This document shows, piece after piece, positions 54,347 to 64,000 of a stretch of DNA of 64,000 nucleotides (the first letter of the stretch is position 1; each line of letters starts with the position of its first letter). The position numbers were made by a program, and so were the translations under genes. The DNA lies in the NCBI GenBank assembly GCA_036365145.1, contig JAEOAD010001365.1, forward strand, positions 1,572,501 to 1,636,500. The letters are read 5' to 3'. The notes under the pieces were generated by a model, which was given only the letters and a program-made list of their open reading frames with translations, was not told the DNA's origin and searched no databases. This stretch comes from Orientallactaga sibirica (lineage: Eukaryota; Chordata; Mammalia; Rodentia; Dipodidae).

Positions 54347-54590
54347 CAGGGCTGGAGAGATGGCTTAGCAGTTAAGGCTCCTGCCTATGAAGCCTAAGAA
54401 CCTCCAGGTCCCATGTTTAGCCAGATGCAAAAGTGATGCAAGCACGCAATGTCGCACATGCACACAAGGAAGCGCACACATCTGGAGTTCGTTCACAGTG
54501 GCTGAAAAAGCCCTGGCATGCTCATTCTCTCTCTGCCTCTTCCTCTCTCTGTCTCTCTCAAATTTAAAAATAAATAAATAAATAAAGAGT
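54347..54590 (+). mobile_element. B2-like SINE, longer subfamily
   Basis: 'caagcacgcaatgtcgcaca' insert; TACTACTACCAG repeats on both sides. Confidence 0.92.
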
Positions 54591-54599
54591 TACTACTAC

Positions 54600-55142
54600 C
54601 AGTGGGGAGTGGTAGGAGGGGCAGAAAGAGGCACTTTTGAGTTTCCTACTGCATGGCCCAGTTCACTTTGCACATAACAAGGGATCTGCCAGTGCACATT
54701 GTGACGACTCAACACAGTCAAACTACGGATGTGTTCGCAGTGAGGCAGTGGGAGGGATGCCTGGCTCGGCTGCCTCGGGAGTAAGCCAGCCCTGTACGAG
54801 GAGAGATGATAAGGAGGGAACGTGTGGAGCCAGGACAGAGAGAAACAGCTCAGAGACAAGGCTGCCCACCCGGCCAGAGGCAAAGCAAAACTTTGAAATG
54901 ATTAACTGACTTTGTCTCCATCGCCTATAAAATTCGTTAGCTGGAGATGAGGTGGAAGCAGGTTTCTACTCAGCCAGCCAGTTCTCTGAAGGAAGTGTGG
55001 TATAACGAATCAATTCCTGGCCCTTATCATTGGCATTTGTGGGGACAAACAACATGAACTCCAATATCAAGGTTAATTTTTAACAGCCCTAGCACTGTAC
55101 AATAGAAATAAAATGCAAGCCATTGAAAAATCTTTAATTGTT
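54600..55142. other. Unassigned; promoter-like TATA at 54927
   Basis: GCCTATAAAATTCG sits in otherwise unique sequence. It could be an old LTR promoter, but no LTR ends are seen. Confidence 0.3.
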
Positions 55143-55143
55143 G

Positions 55144-55374
55144 GCCTGGAGAGATGGCTTAGTGTTTAAGCCCTTGCCTGTGAAGCCTAAGGACCCCAGT
55201 TCAAGGCTTGATTTCCCAGGACCCATGTAAGCCAGATGCACAAGGTGGTGCATGCATCTGGAGTTCGTTTGCAGTGGCTGGAGGCCCTGGCATGCCAATT
55301 CTCTATCATCCTCTTTCTCTCTGTGTCTGTTGCTGTTAAATAAAAAATAAACAAACAAAAATTTTAAAAAATCT
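55144..55374 (+). mobile_element. B2-like SINE
   Basis: GGCCTGGAGAGATGGCTTAG start; AAAAATCTTTG/A flanks both ends. Confidence 0.92.
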
Positions 55375-55422
55375 TTGTCTAACAGCCATATTAACATATG
55401 TTTTAAAAAAATAAGATATGGA

Positions 55423-55570
55423 GCCAGGTGTGGTGGCACACACCTTTAATCCCAGCACTCTGGAGGCAGAGATAGGAGGATCACCGTGAGTTCGAGGCCA
55501 CCCTGAGACTACATAGTGAATTCCAGGTCAGCCTGGACTAGAGTGAGACCCTACCTCGGAAAACCAAAAA
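55423..55570 (+). mobile_element. B1 SINE
   Basis: GCCAGGTGTGGTGGCACAC to AAAACCAAAAAG. Confidence 0.92.
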
Positions 55571-55586
55571 GAGAGAGAGAGAGAGA

Positions 55587-55775
55587 TGGGGCTGGAGATG
55601 GCTTAGTGGTTAAGGTGATTGCCTGCAAAGCCTAACAACCCCAGTTTGGTTCTCCAGCATCCACATAAAGCCAGATGCACAGTGGCGCATGCATCTGGAG
55701 TTCATTTGCAGTGGCAAGAGGCCCTGGCATGCCCATCCCCCCCCCCGCAACTTACAAATAAATAAATTTTTTAAA
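55587..55775 (+). mobile_element. B2-like SINE
   Basis: 'ggggctggagatggcttagt' start; C-rich run in place of CT. Confidence 0.9.
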
Positions 55776-55782
55776 GAAAGAG

Positions 55783-55922
55783 GTCAGAATGGTGACACAC
55801 ATCTTTAATCCCACCACTTGGGAAGCCAAGTTAGGAGGATCACTGTAAGTTCGAGGCCAGCCTGAGACTATATAGTGAATTCCAGGTCAGCCTGGGCTAG
55901 AGGGAGACCCTACCTCAAAAGG
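55783..55922 (+). mobile_element. B1 SINE
   Basis: 'aggtcagaatggtgacacac' start. Confidence 0.85.
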
Positions 55923-55925
55923 GGG

Positions 55926-56240
55926 GTTGCTGGGGAGATGGCTCAGTGCTTAAAAGTACTTGTGGCACAAGCCCAACAACCAGAGTCCTGATCCCTAGAA
56001 CGCACGTAAAGGGCTGTAAGTCACATGAGTGCCTGTAATCCCAGCGCTCCAGTGGCAAGATGGGAGCCAGAGCCAGGAGAATCCCAGAAGCTCACAGACA
56101 AGCCAGCCTGGTGTACACAGTAGGGAACAAGAGAGAGCCTGTCTCAAACAAGGTGGGAGGAAGAACTGACACCCCAAGGTTGTCCTCTGACCTCCACACG
56201 CACACCACTGCAACCTCGTGCCCATATACACACGCACACA
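55926..56240 (+). mobile_element. B4A-like composite SINE
   Basis: 'ctggggagatggctcagtgc' head, B1-like middle ('gtgcctgtaatcccagcgct') and CA-rich tail. Confidence 0.6.
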
Positions 56241-56329
56241 CTACAGAGATGAACTTAACATTATTAACTTTTTAACCCAACATATTCAGAGGATTATCAT
56301 TTCAGCATACAATTGATAAAGAGCTCTTC

Positions 56330-56535
56330 TAAGGGCTAGAGAGATGGCTTAGTGGTTAAGGCACTTGCCTGCAAAACCAAAGGACCCAAGTTTGATTCCC
56401 CAGTACCCATGTAAGCCAGATGTGCAAGGTGCTGTAAGCATCTGGAGTTCATTTGCAGTGGCTAGAGGCCCTGGTGCACCCATCCCCCCTTCTCTCTTAA
56501 ATGAATAAAATAAAATAAATATTCTTTTTTAAAAG
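56330..56535 (+). mobile_element. B2-like SINE
   Basis: 'gggctagagagatggcttag' start. Confidence 0.9.
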
Positions 56536-56557
56536 TAAACATTTAAAGTGCTCTTTT

Positions 56558-56797
56558 AGGGCTAGCGAGATTGCTTAGTGGTTAAGGAGTTTACCTGCGA
56601 AGGCGAAGGACCCACGTTCAATTCCCCAGAACCCACATAAGCCAGATGCACAAGGTAGTGCATGCGTCTGGAGTTCCTTTGCAGTGGCTAGAGGCCCTGG
56701 TGCACCCATTATCTCTCCCTCTCTTCTCTCTCTCTCTCTCTCTGTATGTCTCTCTCTCAAAATAAATAAGTAAATAAAATATTTTAAAAGCTTTTAA
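56558..56797 (+). mobile_element. B2-like SINE
   Basis: 'gggctagcgagattgcttag'; AAAGTGCTCTTTTAG / AAAGAGCTCTTTTAAAG at the flanks. Confidence 0.9.
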
Positions 56798-56811
56798 AGA
56801 GCTCTTTTAAA

Positions 56812-56900
56812 GCTGGGCGTGCTGATACATTCATTGCAAAGCTGAGGCAGGAGGAATGAGAGTTCAAGGCTATCCTGGACTGTATAGTGAGGCTCTCTCT
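56812..56900 (+). mobile_element. B1 fragment
   Basis: 'gctgggcgtgctgatacatt' start; ends in a CT run. Confidence 0.6.
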
Positions 56901-57695
56901 CTCTCTCTCTCTCTCATGCTATTTTTGCTGTCAGCGAGGGGGGAGAGAGTGGGAGAAGGAAAGGGAGAGAGACAGAGAGTCAGAGCAAGGGAGAGAGAGA
57001 GAGAGGAAGTGTGCAATGGCCCCACAGTGCTCAGGGCCTGCCTCCGTCTGAGCATTTGCAGACTGTCTTCAGGACGAACCTCAATGCCCCCCCCTTTTCT
57101 GTATCTATCAAGTGTGCATGCTCCCTAGCTAGTGAACACAGGCGGGGCGTGGCAGGGGGTCCTTGAGCAAGACTTCAGAGTCCCTTCCATGTGTTTACAC
57201 AAACAAACAAGCCGGTGCAGGAGGAGCCAGCAGCCAGGCCCCTGGGCCCGCAAGGAGGCTTTAATGGAAGAAGTCCAGAGCCATGTGCAGCTGCGAGGCA
57301 GGCACAACCCAGCTGGAAGTGCATGAGAACAGACAGGAAGTGACAAGTGCAAATGTCCGGAGTTTATGAGAGGAACGGTCACAGCCAAGGTCCCGCTCAG
57401 GCCATTAAGCCAAGCAACCACTGCGAACAGCAAGAACTCTGGGCTTGCTCCTCAAAACTCAGAGAATGTGTTCTTGGACAGATCTTTGTGGGGAGGGTCT
57501 GGACAAGGCATCCCCAAGATCCTATGAGGCTCTGTTGACCTCTATTAACAAGAAACAGATGCAGGGCAAACATGTTCTAGAAATTTCACCCTGTTGTAAA
57601 TGTTCACCTTGAATAGATTCTTCATAAAGACATGCATGGCAATGTGCTTGAGCAAACCACTCGATCTGTAAGAAATGGTGAGGTGGTCACAATTT
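56901..57695. other. Low-repeat region without a recognised gene
   Basis: Includes GA-rich sequence at 56945-57005. No exon is claimed. Confidence 0.35.
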
Positions 57696-57697
57696 TA

Positions 57698-57911
57698 TTT
57701 ATTTATTTTATTATTTTAAAATTTTTTATTTATTTGAGAGAGACACAGGGAGAGAGAGAATCGGAGCGCCAGGGCCTCTAGCCACTGCAGGTGAACTCCA
57801 GATTCTTGCACCCTCTTGTGCATCTGACTAATGTGGGTCCTGGGGAATTGAACCTGGGTCCTTTGGCTTTGCAGGCAAACGCCTTAACGGCTAAGCCATC
57901 TCTCCAGCCCT
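57698..57911 (-). mobile_element. B2-like SINE
   Basis: 'agagagaatcggagcgcca' to CATCTCTCCAGCCC; GGTCACA(A)TTTTA on both sides. Confidence 0.93.
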
Positions 57912-58700
57912 GGGTCACATTTTAAAGGTGGGCAGTGAGTGAGACTTTGGCATCAATCCATTTAGCCCACCTCTGACTCTCTGAACAATGTCATTTCAAG
58001 ATAAGTTGATGAATGACAAGCTGGTCTCCCTAGCTTCTGCTCTGATGGGCGAGGGCCCCAAATGTGCTGTTAAAGTTCAGCGAGCAAGACTCCCCTAAGA
58101 AGAAGAGTAAGATAATTGTGATGCTCGGAAGTCCCCTGAGAGATGACCCACAGTGACACCCAGGCTCCGTCCCTGATGCTGCATGGGGAATGAAACCTCA
58201 ACTGTACGGCACAAGAAGGCAGAATGATTCCAGCTAAAAGCGAAAAGCGCCAGAGACAGGAGTGGACCCCAGCCTCTTCCAGGCCCTGGCCGTGTGAGCT
58301 CTGGAGGATGTACTCTTGGTTAAGATGGAAATGACGCTGGCATGGGAACGATTACATAAGTCATCTGAGAGGGTGGATGTGTGGTGCTGGCATCGTGCCT
58401 GGCTTGCGATGAGAACGGAACAAGAGGGGTTACTGTTGCAATCGGGCTGGGGTGTGTCCCACCTTCAGGATTCTTCACTGACCAGATGACTGAGTGGAAA
58501 CTTCTCACCCTTGCATCTGTGGCTCTCCATCACCTGACCCAACCTGTATTTCCGAATTGCAACACCTACACCAAAGCCCAGGTGAGTCACGGTGCCCCCA
58601 GAGCAGAATCTCCACGTGCGGGCTGGTGGGCGTGGGGCGATGCTGTGCACACTGGAAGGTGTCTTTCATCTCCCTGCTACAAGTGCATACTTTCCCTTTG
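57912..58700. other. Low-repeat region without a recognised gene
   Basis: About 0.8 kb of unique-looking sequence; frames up to 128 codons lack any family. Confidence 0.35.
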
Positions 58701-58704
58701 TTTG

Positions 58705-58876
58705 TTTGTTTATTTATTTATTTATTTTTGGTTTTTCAAGGTAGGGTCTCACTCTGGCCCAGGCTGACCTGGGAATTAACTATGTAGTCTCAGGGTGGCC
58801 TCGAACTCATGGCAATCCTCCTACCTCTGCCTCCCGAGTGCTGGGATTAAAGGCATGCACCACCACGCCCGGCTAT
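58705..58876 (-). mobile_element. B1 SINE
   Basis: (TTTA)n tail, then a complete antisense body ending CACCACGCCCGGC. Confidence 0.93.
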
Positions 58877-58904
58877 TTATTTATTTTTACTAGTGTTATA
58901 AGAT

Positions 58905-59150
58905 GAGGGCTTATTACTCATCTGTACTCCCAGCACATGTGGGGCTGAGGCAGGAAGATCATGACTCTGAGGCCAGCCAGGGCTACACAGAAAGTTCAAG
59001 ACTAGGTTGGGCTACATAGGGAGTTCAAGGTATGGACCAGGTGTGGTAGGGAAAGCCTTTGATCTCAGCACTTGAGAGGCTGAGGTAGGAGGATCCTCTT
59101 GAGTTCAAAGCCAGCCTGGGCTACAGTGAGACCTTACCTTCAAAAAAAAA
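58905..59150 (+). mobile_element. Two diverged B1 copies in tandem
   Basis: 'ctgtactcccagcacatgtg' in the first; 'accaggtgtggtagggaaag' starts the second at about 59035. Confidence 0.65.
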
Positions 59151-59169
59151 GGCAGGCAGGGGGCGGGGG

Positions 59170-59380
59170 CTTGCTGGAGAGATGGCTTAGCAGTTAAGGC
59201 ACTTGCCTGCAAAGCTAAAAAAACTCAGGTTCAATTCCCCAGGACCTTTGTAAGCCAGATGCACAAGGTGGCATGTGCATCTGAAGTTCATTTGCAGAGG
59301 CTAGAGACCCTGGCATGCCCACTCCCTCTCTCTCTTTCTCTCTCTCTAAAGTAAATAAAAATAAAATTTAAAAAACAATT
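59170..59380 (+). mobile_element. B2-like SINE
   Basis: 'cttgctggagagatggctta' start. Confidence 0.92.
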
Positions 59381-59459
59381 AAAAGGAAAGATGGAGAGAG
59401 AGAGAGAGTTAATGGTAAGTCTGAGCTACATAGCAATATCCTGTTTCAAAAAATAAAAA

Positions 59460-59612
59460 CTGCCGGGTAAGTTAACACACACCTTTAATCCCAGCACTCA
59501 GAAGGCAGAGGTAGGAGGATTGCTGTGAATTCAAAGCCAGCCTGAGACTACATAGTGAATTCCAGGCCAGCTTGGGCTAGTGTGAGATCCTACCTTGAAA
59601 AACCAAAAATAA
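59460..59612 (+). mobile_element. B1 SINE
   Basis: 'gccgggtaagttaacacaca' start. Confidence 0.88.
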
Positions 59613-59619
59613 AATAAAA

Positions 59620-59760
59620 ACAGCCAAGCATGGTGGCACAAGATAATGTGAGTTCAAGGTCATCCTGAGACTATATAGTAAATTCCAGGTCAGCCTGGGC
59701 TAGAGCAAGACTCTACCTTGAGAAACTAAAAAAGTAAAATAAAAACAAAAATAAAAAAAT
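59620..59760 (+). mobile_element. B1 SINE with internal deletion
   Basis: 'gccaagcatggtggcacaag' jumps to 'gagttcaaggtcatcctgag'. Confidence 0.8.
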
Positions 59761-59807
59761 AAAACTTTATAGACATTTTCAAAATATACCAAAATAAAAG
59801 GGAAGTA

Positions 59808-60032
59808 TAGGGGCTGGAGAGATGGCTCAGCAATTAAGGTACTTGTCTGCAAATAAGGACCCAAGTTCAATTCCCCAGTACCCATGTAAAGCCAGGCACA
59901 CAAAGTGACACATGCATCTGCAGTTTGTTCACAGTGGTACACTCGTTCTCTCTATCTATCTCTCCATCTATCTCCCCATCTCTCTTTTCTCTGTCTCCTT
60001 GCATATAAAGAAATAAATAAAATATTTAAAAA
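59808..60032 (+). mobile_element. B2-like SINE
   Basis: 'ggggctggagagatggctca' start; its AT-rich tail abuts an antisense copy. Confidence 0.9.
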
Positions 60033-60240
60033 AAAATTTTTTTTAGAGAGAGAGAATGGGCGTTCCAGGGCCTCAGCCACTGCAATCAAACTCCAGACAC
60101 TTCTGCCACCTAGTGGGCATGTGTGACCTTGTGCTCATCTCACCTTTGCATCTGGCTTATGTGGGATCTGGAGAGACAAACATGGGTCCTTAGGCTTCTT
60201 GGGCAAGCGCCTTGACAGCTAAGCCATCTCTCCAGCCCAC
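60033..60240 (-). mobile_element. B2-like SINE
   Basis: Tail-to-tail with the preceding copy; ends CATCTCTCCAGCCC, and 'aagtaaataaaatattttaa' then resumes the first copy's tail. Confidence 0.9.
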
Positions 60241-60522
60241 AGAAGTAAATAAAATATTTTAAATATTTTAAAGAAAGAAAAGGGAAGTATAATGAGCCTT
60301 CACATAGCTTCCATAGTCACCAACTTCATTCCCCCAACCTGCTCACCATGTTGGATTATTTTGAAGTAAATCTCAGTTTGTCATTTTATCTGTAAACTTG
60401 TCATTATATATTCCTTAGGTGAAGAGGGTTCTAGGGGCTGAACCTGTCTTCTTACATGCTAGACCAACATGGTGCTCCTGAGCCGTACCTCAAAAATCTC
60501 ACTGGCTAATTCTAAAGGTCAG

Positions 60523-60577
<55 letters not shown>

Positions 60578-60580
60578 TTT
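60523..60580. repeat. (TTTA)n microsatellite
   Basis: About 14 repeats, the expanded tail of the following antisense B1. Confidence 0.95.
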
Positions 60581-60717
60581 TGAGATAGGGTCTCACTCTA
60601 GCCCAGGCTGACCTGGAATTCACTATGTAGTCTCAGGGTGGCCTTGAACTCACGGTGATCCTCCTACCTCTGCCTCCCGAGTGCTGGGATTAAAGGTGTG
60701 TACCACCACACCCGGCT
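60581..60717 (-). mobile_element. B1 SINE with target duplication
   Basis: Complete antisense body; TTCTAAAGGT lies before the TTTA run and directly after CACCCGGC. Confidence 0.93.
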
Positions 60718-60727
60718 TCTAAAGGTT

Positions 60728-60942
60728 TTTTTAAAAGATATTTTTATTTATTTATTTTCAAGGACAGAGAGAGAAAAAGAGAGAGAGAATGGGCACACCA
60801 GGGCTTGCAGCCACTGCAGATGTATTCCAGATACATGTGCCACTTTGTTCATCTGGCTTTTTGTGGGTACTGGGGAATTGAACTTGGGTCCTTAGGCATT
60901 GCAGGCAAGTGTCTTAATTGCTGAGCCATCTCTCCAGCCCAT
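60728..60942 (-). mobile_element. B2-like SINE
   Basis: 'gcacaccagggcttgcagcc' to CATCTCTCCAGCCC. Confidence 0.92.
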
Positions 60943-61158
60943 ACAGCATGCACTCTAGACCAGCTCTGGTTCCAGTGTTCATGTTTTTTTTCTTTTTCTT
61001 CTCACTGACTGGTTCTAGACAAGTGCTCTGTCACTGATCGGTATCCTGAGGCCAGAGTTAATGTTTTCTTGATGTCAGTATGCTGCTGCTCCAACCTTCT
61101 CCACTGTCTCATAAATCACCTTTCTTCCCCAGTTGCTTTGATCAACTCAGGACACAGA

Positions 61159-62092
61159 CAGGCTCTGCCCTTTGTATGCAAATGGCATGTCCCTTCTGTA
61201 TGTCGGAGGCATGTCCCTTATGTATGCGAGTGGCATGTCCCTTCTGTATGTCGGAGGCATGTCCCTTCTGTATGTCAGAGGCATGTCCCTTCTGTATGTC
61301 AGAGGCATGTCCCTTATGTATGTGAGTGGCATGTCCCTTCTGTATGTTGGAGGCATGTCCCTTATGTATGTGAATGGCATGTCCCTTATGTATGTCAGAG
61401 GCATGTCCCTTATGTATGTGAATGGCATGTCCCTTATGTATGTGAGTGGCATGTCCCTTATGTATGTGAATGGCATGTCCCTTATGTATGTCAGAGGTAT
61501 GTCCCTTATGTATGTGAATGGCATGTCCCTTCTGTATATCAGAGGCATGTCCCTTCTGTATGTCAGAGGCATGTCCCTTATGTATGTGATTGGCATGTCC
61601 CTTCTGTATGTGAATGGCATGTCCCTTCTGTATGTCAGAGGCATGTCCCTTATGTATGTGAGTGGCATGTACCTTCTGTATGTCAGAGGCATGTCCCTTA
61701 TGTATGTGAATGGCATGTCCCTTCTGTATGTCAGAGGCATGTCCCTTATGTATGTGAATGGCATGTCCCTTCTGTATGTGAATGGCATGTCCCTCTGTAT
61801 GTCAGAGGCATGTCCCTTATGTATGTGAGTGGCATGTCCCTTATGTATGTGAGTGGCATGTACCTTCTGTATGTCAGAGGCATGTCCCTTATGTATGTGA
61901 ATGGCATGTCCCTTATGTATGTCAGAGGCATGTCCCTTATGTATGTGAATGGCATGTCCCTTCTGTATGTCAGAGGCATGTCCCTTATGTATGTGAATGG
62001 CATGTCCCTTCTGTATGTGAGTGGCATGTCCCTTCTGTATGTCAGAGGCATGTCCCTTCTGTATGTGAGTGGCATGTCCCTTACATTAGTTT
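61159..62092. repeat. 24-bp minisatellite, about 39 copies
   Basis: Unit GGCATGTCCCTTATGTATGT plus GAAT, GAGT or CAGA. As 24 is divisible by 3, frames stay open through the array on both strands, giving 8-residue repeats (for example HVPYVCEW). One unit near 61790 lacks a base. The translation is a by-product. Confidence 0.97.
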
Positions 62093-62241
62093 CTGTCCTG
62101 AAGTTGCTCTTCTTTTTGTTCTCTCCCCACAATGTTTTAAAGAAAATGACTTATCAGCCCTCCAGAGTTCTCGAGGGAAGTGGAAAGAGCTGAGTATTGC
62201 TCACTTTTTCCCAGTAAGATCCTTTGCTATGTTTCTGTGCT

Positions 62242-62405
62242 TTTTGTTTTGTTTTGTTTTTGTTTGCTCAAGGCAAGGTCTCACTCTTACCAAGGCTGAT
62301 GGAGAACTCACTCTGTGTCTCCAGGCTGGCTTCGAACTCACAGTGGTCCTCCGACCTCTGCCTTGAGAGTGCTGGGATTAAAGGTGTGTGCTACCATACC
62401 TGGCA
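62242..62405 (-). mobile_element. B1-like SINE
   Basis: (GTTTT)n tail and an antisense body ending 'gctaccatacctggc'; the middle follows the older B1 form. Confidence 0.8.
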
Positions 62406-62495
62406 TTCTCTATACTCGTTTTCCCTCCCAAAAATTGATAGAGGTTTAACCAGATTTGGGCTTGACTTGGAGTTGGTACTTCCTAATGCCCCCAG

Positions 62496-63132
62496 TGAGT
62501 GGCACCAGGGGAAGTCCCGAGCAACGCGCAACCTCTACATAAGGTTTCCAGATTAACACAACCAGCAAAGAGAGGAGTCAAAGATGAGGGAAAGGAAGGG
62601 AAGAGGAGAAAGTTTTATTGCAGAGCGAAAGTACACACTCAAGGGCTGACTGTGAGCTCAGACTGCGCAAGAGAGCCTGACAGGATTGTGGGAGGCATCT
62701 TATGGGAAAATATTGCCGGGGGAGGGCGTATTAATGCATTACAGTGTAGAAAAGTCCAGGAATTCAGGAGAGGGTTAAAATTTTCTGAGCTAACTCCCAT
62801 CTTCTGTCCTTATGGGGTATTGGGAAGTAGTATGGCGTCAGATGCATGATGGGAGCAGGGAGATGGCATTTTCATGAAGCAAAGGGCAGATAGCTGTCAC
62901 CGCTTGTTGGGTCATGTTGGCCCGCTGGTTCTGGTGGCCTTGGATCCTATTGTTTATGAAGCCACATTATGTCCTGCTGTGATGTAGCTCTGGGGTTGCC
63001 TCAGCAAACCATGCAGCTTGCCCCATTCTTCCCCAGGCCTGCCTAGCCAGCCCAGGGAGGTTCTCCTCTGCTTTCTGTTACCTCAGACACATCTTTTTCT
63101 CTCTCATTGTTGGACAGAGGCAGGGGCTTACA
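62496..63132 (-). mobile_element. Antisense LTR with primer-site-like flank
   Basis: Read on the minus strand: TGTAAGCCCC start, CCCATAAGATGCC as TATA-like element, GCAATAAAACTTTCTCC as poly(A) signal region, then a U5 ending ACTCA. TGGGGGCATTAGG follows, resembling the start of a proline-tRNA primer site. Confidence 0.55.
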
Positions 63133-63171
63133 GGTGGTCAGCTTAACTCATCACTATAAAACTCCCCATTG

Positions 63172-63366
63172 GCGGCTGGAGAGATGGCTTAACTAGTAAG
63201 GCGCTTGCCTGTGAAGCCTAAGGACTCGGGTTCCACTTTCCAGATCCCACGTTAGCCAGATGCACAAGGTGACACAAGCGCAAGGTGACACAAGCGCAAA
63301 GGGGTGCACCCGTCTGGCTCACTCTCATGCTCATAAAAGCGTGTGCCACCATACTCAGAAAAAAAA
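63172..63366 (+). mobile_element. B2-like SINE with target duplication
   Basis: 'ggcggctggagagatggctt' start, shortened 3' half and an A run; AAAACTCCCCAT flanks both ends. Confidence 0.92.
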
Positions 63367-63384
63367 AAAAAACTCCCCATGGTT

Positions 63385-63622
63385 TTATTTATTTGTTTGT
63401 TTATTTATTTATTTGTTTATTTATTTATTTGAGACAGAGAGAGGGAAAGAGAGAGGGCGAGGGAGAAGGAGAATGGACATGCCAGGGCTTCTAGCCACTG
63501 CAAATGAACTCCAGACGCATGTGCCCCTTGTGCATCTGGCTTACACGGGACCTGGAGAATCAAACCGGGGTCCTTAAGCTTTGCAGGCATGTGCCTTAAC
63601 CACTAAGCCATCTCTCCAGCCC
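63385..63622 (-). mobile_element. B2-like SINE
   Basis: (TTTA/TTTG)n tail to CATCTCTCCAGCCC. Confidence 0.93.
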
Positions 63623-63623
63623 T

Positions 63624-63745
63624 GTTTGTTTTGTTTTTTGAGATAGGGTCTTGCTCTAGCCTAGGCTGACTTGGAATTCACTATGTAGTCCCATACCAGC
63701 CTTGAACTCACTGCAGTCCTCTTACCTCTGCTCCCAAGTGCTAAG
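63624..63745 (-). mobile_element. B1 SINE, 5' end missing
   Basis: Stops at 'gctcccaagtgctaag', lacking the usual final segment. Confidence 0.8.
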
Positions 63746-63782
63746 CCCATTGGTTTCTGAAATATATATATGTACAAATTTG

Positions 63783-63822
63783 TTGGTGGTGGTGGCGGCA
63801 GTGGTGGTGGTGGTGATGGGGC
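63783..63822. repeat. (GGT)n trinucleotide run
   Basis: GGTGGTGGTGGCGGCAGTGGTGGTGG, interrupted; no surrounding exon. Confidence 0.85.
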
Positions 63823-64000
63823 TCCAAACATGGCCTAATAACAAATCATGACACTGGGAATTGTCACCTAAAAGTTAAGGAACATTCTTAGACTTATAGT
63901 TCATTTTGCCAACTAGACTCTAGCTAGAGTGCTTACAAGCTTGAGCAAGAATAGCAATGCTGAGACACAACATCAACATATCTCCCGATGTTCACATTTT

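Noticed and set aside
61069..62193. 374-codon frame with 8-residue repeats
   Set aside because: Product of a 24-bp tandem repeat whose length is divisible by three; several frames on both strands are equally open.
1..64000. FFAR1, FFAR3 or KRTDAP as neighbours of FFAR2
   Set aside because: No receptor-like or KRTDAP-like exon is seen on either strand in the 33 kb before and 29 kb after FFAR2.

Overview
This window is mammalian nuclear DNA from a rodent. It is dense in 7SL-derived B1 SINEs, tRNA-derived B2-like SINEs, ID and B4-type composites, L1 3' ends and LTRs. The B1 and B2-like consensus differ from mouse and rat. The B1 carries 'gccaccctgagactacat' and the B2-like element carries 'aagccagatgcacaaggtgg'. 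I infer a non-murid mouse-related rodent, most likely a dipodoid (jerboa-like). That is recollection of SINE families, not a database result.

Only one protein-coding gene can be supported: FFAR2 (GPR43), the short-chain fatty acid receptor, as an intact single-exon 330-codon reading frame at 33700-34692 on the + strand. A splice acceptor lies just before the ATG. A TATA box and candidate untranslated first exon lie about 1 kb upstream, and an AATAAA lies about 640 bases after the stop. The known mammalian neighbours (FFAR3/FFAR1 on one side, KRTDAP on the other) are not visible here. The other open frames are low-complexity, repeat-encoded or shadows.

Layout. 0-9.7 kb: SINE-rich, with an old LTR, a 67-bp minisatellite and an L1 3' end. 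9.7-11.7 kb: a TG-rich minisatellite, then a fold-back inverted duplication. 11.7-15.2 kb: low-repeat sequence with nested old LTRs. 15.2-21.2 kb: three related ~2-kb units in which the middle one is a word-by-word patchwork of its neighbours, ending in a solo LTR with a perfect 6-bp target duplication. 21.2-31.9 kb: SINEs, a GGAA tract, a 52-bp minisatellite, an L1 fragment, a GAAA tract and old LTRs. 31.9-35.4 kb: the FFAR2 locus, the least repeat-rich stretch. 35.4-43.4 kb: SINEs and a ~0.9-kb array of a 52-bp unit that is the 5' half of an ID element. 43.4-47.6 kb: an endogenous retrovirus 3' end with a poly(A) tail, and an inverted relative of its LTR inserted in a B4-type SINE. 47.6-61.1 kb: SINE clusters with short unique islands. 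61.1-64 kb: a 24-bp minisatellite open in several frames on both strands, an antisense LTR and SINEs.

I see no operon, CRISPR array, functional tRNA or rRNA gene, and no sign of a new coding system. The most unusual signals are structural: the patchwork triplication, the fold-back with an interleaved arm, and the half-ID minisatellites. The first two may well be assembly-consensus artefacts.
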